Assembly: GCA_024761205.1 (NCBI GenBank)
Contig: JAMASS010000020.1
Span: 1 to 64,000, forward strand
Direction: 5' to 3'
DNA from: Limisphaerales bacterium
Lineage (GTDB): Bacteria > Verrucomicrobiota > Verrucomicrobiia > Limisphaerales > AAA164-E04
DNA length: 64,000 bases
Shown here: positions 58,371 to 64,000 of the stretch, piece after piece
How the letters are laid out: every line of letters begins with the position of its first letter
How positions within the stretch are numbered: the first letter of the stretch is position 1
Made by a program: the position numbers and the translations under genes
The notes under the pieces: model-generated
What the model was told of the DNA's origin: nothing
Seen by the model: the letters and a program-made list of their open reading frames with translations, nothing else
Databases searched by the model: none

Positions 58371-59981
58371 GTGAGTTTAACCGAAGAAATCAACAAGCGG
58401 CGAACCTTCGCCATCATCTCCCATCCGGACGCAGGGAAGACCACGTTGACGGAAAAACTGCTCCTCTACGGCGGCGGCGTGCAACTCGCCGGGTCGGTCA
58501 CTGCCCGCAAGAACCAACGTGCGTCAACTTCGGACTGGATGGAGCTGGAACGGAAGCGCGGCATTTCCGTCAGCTCCACCGTGCTTCAGTTTCAATACGA
58601 AGGCTTCTCGATCAATCTCCTCGACACGCCCGGTCACAAAGATTTCTCCGAGGACACCTATCGGGTCCTCACTGCGGTCGACGCAGCCGTCATGGTGATC
58701 GACGCGGGCAAAGGGATCGAGAGCCAGACAAAGAAACTGTTCGAGGTCTGTCGCCAACGCAGCATTCCCATTTTTACCTTTATGAATAAGTGTGATCGGC
58801 CAGTTCGCGATCCTCTCAGCCTCCTGGACGAACTCGAGAGTGTGCTTGGCATTCAGTCATACCCCGTGAACTGGCCAATTGGTAACGGCATAGACTTCAA
58901 AGGGGTGTACGATCGTCTCACCTCCACCGTGAATCTCTTCGAGCGTACCGCCGGAGGGGTCTATCGGGCGCCCGTTTCGCTCGGCAACTTTTCCGACCCC
59001 TTCATTCGCGAGCGGCTGGATGATGCCCTTTACGAGACGGTTAGCGAGGAACTGGAAATGCTGGAAATGGCTGGCGCTGAATTCTCGGAACAAGCCGTTC
59101 TGGCAGGCGAGACAACGCCGGTGTTTTATGGTAGCGCGATGAACAATTTCGGCGTGAAATTACTTCTCGATGGCTTCCTTAATTACTCTCCCCCGCCGCA
59201 AGCGAGAAACAGTGAAAGTCAAGCAGTGGCTCCAGACAGTCCAAATTTTTCTGCCTTCATTTTCAAGATTCAAGCCAACATGGATCCACGACACCGAGAT
59301 CGTATCGCCTTTATTCGCATCTGTTCCGGTAAGTTTGAACGCGACATGACCGTCACTCATCCTCGCAGCGGCAAAAAGGTCCGCCTCTCGAGTTCCCACA
59401 AACTTTTTGGAAATGATCGCGAGACCGTCAATGAAGCCTATGCCGGGGATATTGTAGGGCTCGTGGGTCTCAATGACTTTGGTATCGGTGATACCTTAAC
59501 CAATGATCCCTCCGTCCAGTATTCCGAGATCCCGCGATTTACTCCGGAAACTTTCGCTTACTTACACAACGCCAATACTGGCAAATTCAAGCAATTCCGC
59601 CAGGGTCTCGATCAGCTACTTCAAGAAGGCGTGATTCAAGTGCTCCACCTCAATGACACCGCGGTCCGCGTCCCCCTCTTAGCAGCGGTGGGACAGCTGC
59701 AGTTTGAAGTAGTGCAGTATCGATTAGAAACGGAATACAACGCCGAATCCCGCCTAGAGACAACACCCTGGGAAGCCGTTCGTTGGCTGCCTTCGGAATT
59801 CAAAGAAAAAGACGTCGAGTCTCTTCAATTACCGACTGGAAGCCGCATCGCCTGGGACGTTGACGACCAAGCGGTCGTGTTATTTCCTACCGAATGGACC
59901 ATCAACTACTTCACGGAAACCAATAAAGGCATTCGGCTCTCGCAGCTCCCCCACGCCAGCGAAGCCATTCTCGATCGCTAA
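58371..59981 (+). CDS. prfC: Peptide chain release factor 3
   Basis: GTPase that ejects RF1/RF2 from the ribosome after termination. P-loop SHPDAGKTT at residues 17-25, switch II LLDTPGHKDFSEDTYRVLTA, G4 FMNKCD, followed by domains II and III (FIFKIQANMDPRHRDRIAFI, QFRQGLDQLLQEGVIQVLHL, AVGQLQFEVVQYRLETEYNA). A GTG start at 58371 gives 536 residues, close to the usual 529, and matches the family start MSLTEEINKRRTFAI; the longer frame from 58275 overlaps the upstream gene. No strong Shine-Dalgarno. Intact. Confidence 0.95.
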   Translation: MSLTEEINKRRTFAIISHPDAGKTTLTEKLLLYGGGVQLAGSVTARKNQRASTSDWMELERKRGISVSSTVLQFQYEGFSINLLDTPGHKDFSEDTYRVLTAVDAAVMVIDAGKGIESQTKKLFEVCRQRSIPIFTFMNKCDRPVRDPLSLLDELESVLGIQSYPVNWPIGNGIDFKGVYDRLTSTVNLFERTAGGVYRAPVSLGNFSDPFIRERLDDALYETVSEELEMLEMAGAEFSEQAVLAGETTPVFYGSAMNNFGVKLLLDGFLNYSPPPQARNSESQAVAPDSPNFSAFIFKIQANMDPRHRDRIAFIRICSGKFERDMTVTHPRSGKKVRLSSSHKLFGNDRETVNEAYAGDIVGLVGLNDFGIGDTLTNDPSVQYSEIPRFTPETFAYLHNANTGKFKQFRQGLDQLLQEGVIQVLHLNDTAVRVPLLAAVGQLQFEVVQYRLETEYNAESRLETTPWEAVRWLPSEFKEKDVESLQLPTGSRIAWDVDDQAVVLFPTEWTINYFTETNKGIRLSQLPHASEAILDR

Positions 59982-60021
59982 TTGAGTACACGCCCCCCAT
60001 AAGAGGGTCACGGGGAAGCAA

Positions 60022-60518
60022 ATCTAGATGAAATCCTACGCGCCGTCTTCGCCGATGGCTTCGACGGGACAACCTTCCATGGCCTCCTGACACAATGCCT
60101 CTTGCGTTTCGTTCTCGGGCTGGGCTTTCACATAGGAATAACCGCCTTCCTCAGAACGCGTAAAATTGTCCGGGGCGGTTTCCCGACACAGATCACAATC
60201 GATGCATTGATCGTCTACGTAAAACTTGCCAGCAGCGTTTTCAGGATATTTGTTTTCGACTTCAGCCATAATTGGCCTATTGGACGCAGGCTCGATTAAT
60301 TTTTCAAGCCAATTTTTGCCAGCTTCCAAAGTGTGAATTCGGGGAGGCGCGGAAAATGTCCGATTGGCTGCTTTCAAGGCGTCAGTCGCCTCTAGGCAAG
60401 GGCGGTGTTGCCGCTTGATCAACCGTCAAGAAAAAGGGTGAGACCCCAAAGAGATCGGTCTGCAAGGATGTGGAATAGCGCGGAAGGTCATTCGTCAAAC
60501 TCGGCGTCCATCTCCGCA
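60022..60518. repeat. Tandem duplication, unit A (carries ferredoxin A)
   Basis: Direct repeat of about 497 bases, nearly identical (about 97%, a dozen differences) to 60521-61017. It contains a whole ferredoxin gene and ends in a copied fragment of the last ten codons of the unknown secreted gene upstream, so the duplication arose in tandem with break points in that gene and just past the ferredoxin. Confidence 0.9.
60036..60269 (-). CDS. Ferredoxin, copy A
   Basis: 77 residues from MAEVENKYPENAAGKFYVDD (ATG 60269). The cluster motif is C-x2-C-x2-C in CIDCDLCRETAP with a distant CP in MEGCPVEAIGEDGA, fitting one [4Fe-4S] cluster of the small acidic ferredoxin type used for electron transfer in the cytoplasm. 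A longer in-frame extension to 60422 exists in both copies but has no family support. Convergent with prfC. Copy B is 499 bases away. Intact. Confidence 0.85.
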   Translation of the reverse strand: MAEVENKYPENAAGKFYVDDQCIDCDLCRETAPDNFTRSEEGGYSYVKAQPENETQEALCQEAMEGCPVEAIGEDGA

Positions 60519-60520
60519 TC

Positions 60521-61017
60521 TAGATGAAATCCTACTACGCACCGTCGTCGCCGATGGCTTCGACGGGACAACCTTCCATGGCATCCCGACACAATGCCTC
60601 TTGCGTTTCGTTCTCGGGCTGGGCTTTCACATAGGAATAACCGCCTTCCTCAGAACGCGTAAAATTGTCCGGGGCGGTTTCCCGACACAGATCACAATCC
60701 ATGCATTGACCGTCTACGTAAAACTTGCCAGCAGCGTTTTCAGGGTATTTGTCTTCGACTTCAGCCATAATTGGCCTATTGGACTCAGGCTCGATTAATT
60801 TTTCAAGCCAATTTTTGCCAGCTTCCAAAGTGTGAATTCGGGGAGGCGCGGAAAATGTCCGATTGGCTGCTTTCAAGGCGTCAGGCGCCTCTAGGCAAGG
60901 GCGGTGTTGCCGCTTGATCAACCGTCAAGAAAAAGGCCGAGCCCCCAAAGAGATCGGTCCGCAAGGATGTGGAATAGCGCGGAAGGTCATTCGTCAAACT
61001 CGGCGTCCATCTCCGCA
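60521..61017. repeat. Tandem duplication, unit B (carries ferredoxin B)
   Basis: Second copy of the repeat at 60022-60518. Here the right end continues naturally into the secreted-protein remnant (60987-62260), so unit B is probably the original and unit A the copy. Confidence 0.9.
60535..60768 (-). CDS. Ferredoxin, copy B
   Basis: 77 residues, differing from copy A at about four positions (for example EDKYPENAAGKFYVDGQCMD versus the A sequence, and CRDAMEGCPVEAIGDDGA). All cluster cysteines are kept, so both copies look functional. Upstream it directly adjoins the end of the unknown secreted protein remnant. Confidence 0.85.
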   Translation of the reverse strand: MAEVEDKYPENAAGKFYVDGQCMDCDLCRETAPDNFTRSEEGGYSYVKAQPENETQEALCRDAMEGCPVEAIGDDGA

Positions 61018-62260
61018 ATTTGAACTGCGATGACGCGCTTCTTGGCGGCTTCGACTTCCTCAGTCGTAGCCTGGCCCATGGCGCGCAGCTGCCCCAATCG
61101 GTAGACCTCGTATTCCGCTTCCGCCAGTTCCTGCTGGTCCTTGCCGAAGAAGTAGCTCATCTGCCGAGCTTCGGACATCGGCGGGGTATCTTTCAAAATC
61201 TCCATGTGCTCGTCGTGCCACAGCAGAATTTCGGGGTCGTCCAGGGCTTCATTGCTGGGAGGTCGCCGTTGAAATGGCGGTCGAGGAAGTCGTTGATGCC
61301 TTCCTGTCTGGCGAACAGGGACAGGAATTCACCCTCGGTCGGTTGAAACCATTCCGGTTCTTTTCGCAAAGTGCGGCCTAGAAAGGAATGTTCCATGCAA
61401 TATTTCCGCAATTCGTAGGGCGAAAAGATAGGCGATCATCCGCGCCCATTGCTCTCGCTCCAAATCACGAATGGCTTTCTCAGCCAATCCCAACTTCTTG
61501 TGGTATGATTCCAGGGTCTCAATGTAAGGCTGATTCGCGGCCTTCCATTTTCTCGCCATTCACCTCCTGCGAAACGTTTGGATCCTTCCACCCAAGATGC
61601 ACTTGCGGGCCGACTTCAAGAATCGCTTCCCGCTGGCGTTCCAAGGCGGCAATCTCCGGGGCGTATTCCCCTGCGATTTTGGCGCCGCCGCCGGTGTGCT
61701 GGGCGGTGAGCAACATGGCGGTGTGCCAAGTGTGAACGACTTTTCTAGGATGCCACGACCCAGAGTAAGTGATTTCTTCACCCACAATGTGTTCCTTTGC
61801 ATTCAAGTTGATCACGCCATAATCCTGATGCAGATAATCAACCTTTCCTCCCAACTGCTCAGGACGATTGGTGAAATATGAGATGTTCTTGAATGAATGA
61901 TCGTGCCCTTCCACATATCAACCGGTTTTTCGGCAGTAAGTCGCTCCTCCGCTGGTTTCTTGCCACCAGCTTTGTTCCCAGGCTTTGCCCTTTCGTGTGC
62001 TACCGGGCCGATAATGTGTATGGCGCTTAATCGATTTGCGGTCCCAAGTGTGACTGAACAGGCAGTTACGGGCGTCCTTTTCTTGGCATTCATAGTTCAG
62101 TTCGGTATCCGTGCCGTAGAGTCCGTAGCTGGGCGGGATGGCTAGGGGCGCCCGCCTGTGCTTTGGGTGTTGGCAAGGTGGTGAGTAATGCCAACCCTGC
62201 GAAGAAGGCCGGCAAGGGTTTGGTGAATATTGAAGTCACGATGATGAATTCGTTCTGCAT
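60987..62260 (-). pseudogene. Unknown secreted protein, frameshifted
   Basis: A clear signal peptide starts at ATG 62260 (MQNEFIIVTSIFTKPLPAFF, AGLALLTTLPTPKAQA). After shifts near 62150, 61915, 61560, 61420 and 61240 the pieces read LAIPPSYGLYGTDTELNYEC, EGHDHSFKNISYFTNRPEQL, WHPRKVVHTWHTAMLLTAQH, KWKAANQPYIETLESYHKKL, KYCMEHSFLGRTLRKEPEWF and ending AAKKRVIAVQIAEMDAEFDE at 60987. I interpret them as one protein of about 420 residues. No family recognised. The last codons are duplicated within the ferredoxin repeat. Confidence 0.55.
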
Positions 62261-62695
62261 TGTGTTGTGTCAGCGAATCTCGGCCCGCAATGGCGCCGGG
62301 CCGTTGCTAACGATACGCAGGCTTAAGTGCGGAAAGCTCCCGCCGTTTCGCCTGAGCATCGGGAGGAGCTTGCAATTCTCCCCCGACACCTTGATTCAGG
62401 CTATTGTATGGGACGGGCGACACCCGACATTGGAACCGCCTTGTATCGTAATCAGAGGGGGATCTTGCGCTTAAGGGGAACAGGGATGTCAACGGGAAAA
62501 TCGCACTTTTTTATTCGCTGGCGGGTGGGAGGACATGCCCTTGCTTGGCGGCATCGGGAAGTGGTCGGAAACTGCCGTTAACTGGCTCGGCATCGGTTCA
62601 GTTGCCTATATTGTTCCGGTTCCGTATTGAGGGTGGTTACGGATGGCTGGGACGCATGCTTGCGTTCAAGCACGGCTCGGTTAGCTTTCGGTGAG
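62261..62695. other. Intergenic/eroded stretch upstream of metF
   Basis: No convincing gene on either strand. It separates the divergent secreted-protein remnant and metF, so promoters for both may be here. Confidence 0.45.
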
Positions 62696-63592
62696 ATGGA
62701 CTACATCAGGGATATTCACCATCAGGCAGCGGAAGCAGGGCGGCCGGTCTTCTCCATCGAATTCTTCCCTCCTAAGACGGAGAAAGGAGAAGTCTCCCTC
62801 CTAAATAAAACCATTCCCAGGCTAATGAACCTTAAGCCAGACTATTGTTCGGTGACTTACGGAGCGGGTGGCAGCACGCGAGATAAAACCCTGCTCATCG
62901 TTAAGGAGATTCAAGAGAAGCACGGGTTGACTGCCATGTCACATCTCACCTGCGTCACCGCCACTGAAGCGGATCTTCGTCATTACTTGGATGAAGCCCG
63001 CGATGCTGGAATCAAAAACATCCTAGCTCTGCGCGGCGATCCTCCGGCGGGAACGGATGAATTTCGTCCTACCGAGGGCGGATTCGAATATTCTTACCAA
63101 CTGGTGGAGTTGATCCGCTCCTGCGAGTGTTTTTCGATTGGCGTCGCCGGGTTTCCTGAAGGGCACATCGCCTGCCAAGCCGGAAAGCACACCGACTGGA
63201 AACACCTTAAGTCCAAGGCAGACGCTGGCGCTGAATTCGTCCTGACACAGCTTTTTTTCAATAACCAAGACTACTTCGATTTTTGCGACTATGTGCGCAA
63301 TCAAGTCGGCGTTGACATTCCGATCTGTCCTGGGATTCTCCCCATTCTATCCGGCCAGCAGATCAAACGACTTACCCAACTCTGCGGCGCCTCCATCCCT
63401 GATCCCATGTCCGCTAAGCTCGACGCGCTTGGAGACGATGATGCGGCAGTCACTGAGTACGGTATCGATTACGCCACCCAGCAGTGCCTGGAACTCCTCG
63501 ATGCTCACGTCCCGGGGCTTCACTTTTACTGCCTGAACAAGGCCTACTCGACCACGCGAGTGGTTGAGAATCTCGGTTTAAATCGGTCGTAA
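62696..63592 (+). CDS. metF: Methylenetetrahydrofolate reductase
   Basis: Reduces 5,10-methylene-THF to 5-methyl-THF using FAD and NAD(P)H, supplying methionine synthase. 298 residues as usual. Motifs: FSIEFFPPKTEKGE (catalytic Glu), YCSVTYGAGGSTRDKTLLIV, AMSHLTCV, NILALRGDPPAGTDEF, GVAGFPEGHIAC, GAEFVLTQLFFNNQDYFDFC, PICPGILPILSGQQIKRLTQ, and the C-terminal YCLNKAYSTTRVVENLGL. ATG 62696 is chosen from the GGTGAG just upstream; an ATG or GTG further upstream is not conserved. Cytoplasmic. Intact. Confidence 0.95.
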   Translation: MDYIRDIHHQAAEAGRPVFSIEFFPPKTEKGEVSLLNKTIPRLMNLKPDYCSVTYGAGGSTRDKTLLIVKEIQEKHGLTAMSHLTCVTATEADLRHYLDEARDAGIKNILALRGDPPAGTDEFRPTEGGFEYSYQLVELIRSCECFSIGVAGFPEGHIACQAGKHTDWKHLKSKADAGAEFVLTQLFFNNQDYFDFCDYVRNQVGVDIPICPGILPILSGQQIKRLTQLCGASIPDPMSAKLDALGDDDAAVTEYGIDYATQQCLELLDAHVPGLHFYCLNKAYSTTRVVENLGLNRS

Positions 63593-63624
63593 CTCTCCCG
63601 TAAACGGCTAAAGTGATGCCTTGG

Positions 63625-64000
63625 CATGAAAGTCCTCATTAGTGGCACCAGCGGCCTCCTCGGCAGAAGACTCACCGATCACTTCGCTTCACAACAGGCA
63701 GACGCAATCCCCATAGTCCGGGTTCTCTCCGACAAGGCCTCTCAATCCGGTGCGGCCTGGAATCCCCAAAGCGGCTGGTTCGACCTCGAAGCCATGGAAG
63801 GAAGCGACGTCTTTATCCACCTAGCGGGTGAAAACATCGGAGCCGGGCGTTGGACGGCGGCCCGGAAGGAACGCATCCGCATGAGTCGAGTTAAGAAAAC
63901 CACGCAGCTCACGACCGCCCTTGCGCAATTACAATCACCGCCCAAACACTTCCTCTGTGCATCAGGCACAGGATTCTACGGCGACTCTGGATCACAACCC
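63625..64000 (+). CDS. TIGR01777-type NAD-dependent epimerase, cut by window end
   Basis: The first 125 residues of a short-chain dehydrogenase/epimerase of the YfcH (TIGR01777) type: the nucleotide-binding GTSGLLG (residues 7-13), FIHLAGENIGAGRWTAARKE, RIRMSRVKKTTQLT, and LCASGTGFYGDSG containing the active-site YG. ATG 63625 is clear. It follows metF by 32 bases on the same strand and may be co-transcribed. The rest lies outside the window. Confidence 0.85.

Noticed and set aside
1-64000. Possibility that all frameshifts are sequencing errors
   Set aside because: Genes of 1-4 kb are free of frameshifts, the decayed genes also show large deletions and substituted motif residues, and breakpoints join unrelated genes; errors would not cluster this way.

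Overview
The window looks like a chromosome segment of a Gram-negative PVC-group bacterium, most likely Verrucomicrobiota (Planctomycetota is the alternative). The evidence is gene content: a PSCyt1/PSD1 (DUF1549-DUF1553) plus DUF1501 pair, remnants of DUF1592 and DUF1552 cytochrome-family genes, DUF3500, sulfatases, many twin-arginine (Tat) signals, Spondin_N repeats and a HemQ-type protein. This is inference from families; no marker gene for placement is present. There are no rRNA genes, CRISPR arrays or intact insertion sequences that I can see.

The dominant feature is decay. Blocks of intact genes alternate with long stretches where recognisable proteins survive only as frameshifted, internally deleted or end-truncated remnants. 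Decayed blocks: 1-15.0 kb (DNA methylase/nuclease, SF2 helicase, dienelactone hydrolase, thioredoxin-like, EF-hand protein, two DUF3500 copies, a histidine kinase/response regulator deletion fusion, FG-GAP protein, sulfatase, intradiol dioxygenase), 19.9-24.3 kb (HlyD-type adaptor), 26.0-27.1 kb (DUF1592/DUF1552), 33.2-33.7 kb (CDP-alcohol phosphatidyltransferase), 35.3-39.0 kb (sulfatase, PSD1, DUF1501), 45.0-52.7 kb (TolC, SGNH hydrolase, Phd/RelE toxin-antitoxin, kinase, winged-helix regulator, YjbQ) and 61.0-62.3 kb (unknown secreted protein).

Intact blocks: 15.0-19.7 kb, on the minus strand, has tilS, a receiver-like protein, hemQ, cspA and hemW, with tRNA-Pro(GGG) beside them. 24.3-32.9 kb has a kinase, an ECF sigma/anti-sigma pair, a 1301-residue Spondin_N repeat protein and tRNA-His(GTG). 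33.8-35.3 kb has a DNA methyltransferase convergent with an unknown partner. 39.05-43.6 kb has a DUF1501/PSD1 operon, followed by an orphan sugar-binding lipoprotein at 43.9-44.9 kb. 52.7-60.8 kb has DUF4203 and YggT membrane proteins, a Tat-exported alpha/beta hydrolase, a sugar isomerase-like protein, a zinc-ribbon/RelE-like protein, prfC and a tandemly duplicated ferredoxin. 62.7-64 kb has metF and a TIGR01777 epimerase cut by the window edge.

Core functions (tRNA modification, heme, translation termination, one-carbon metabolism) are intact, while secretion, catabolism, efflux, sensing and defence genes are mostly broken. This fits a lineage in genome reduction, for example a recent symbiont. 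Since genes over 3 kb are open without a single frameshift, random sequencing indels are a poor explanation. Functions below rest on reading the translated sequence by eye; no database search was run.
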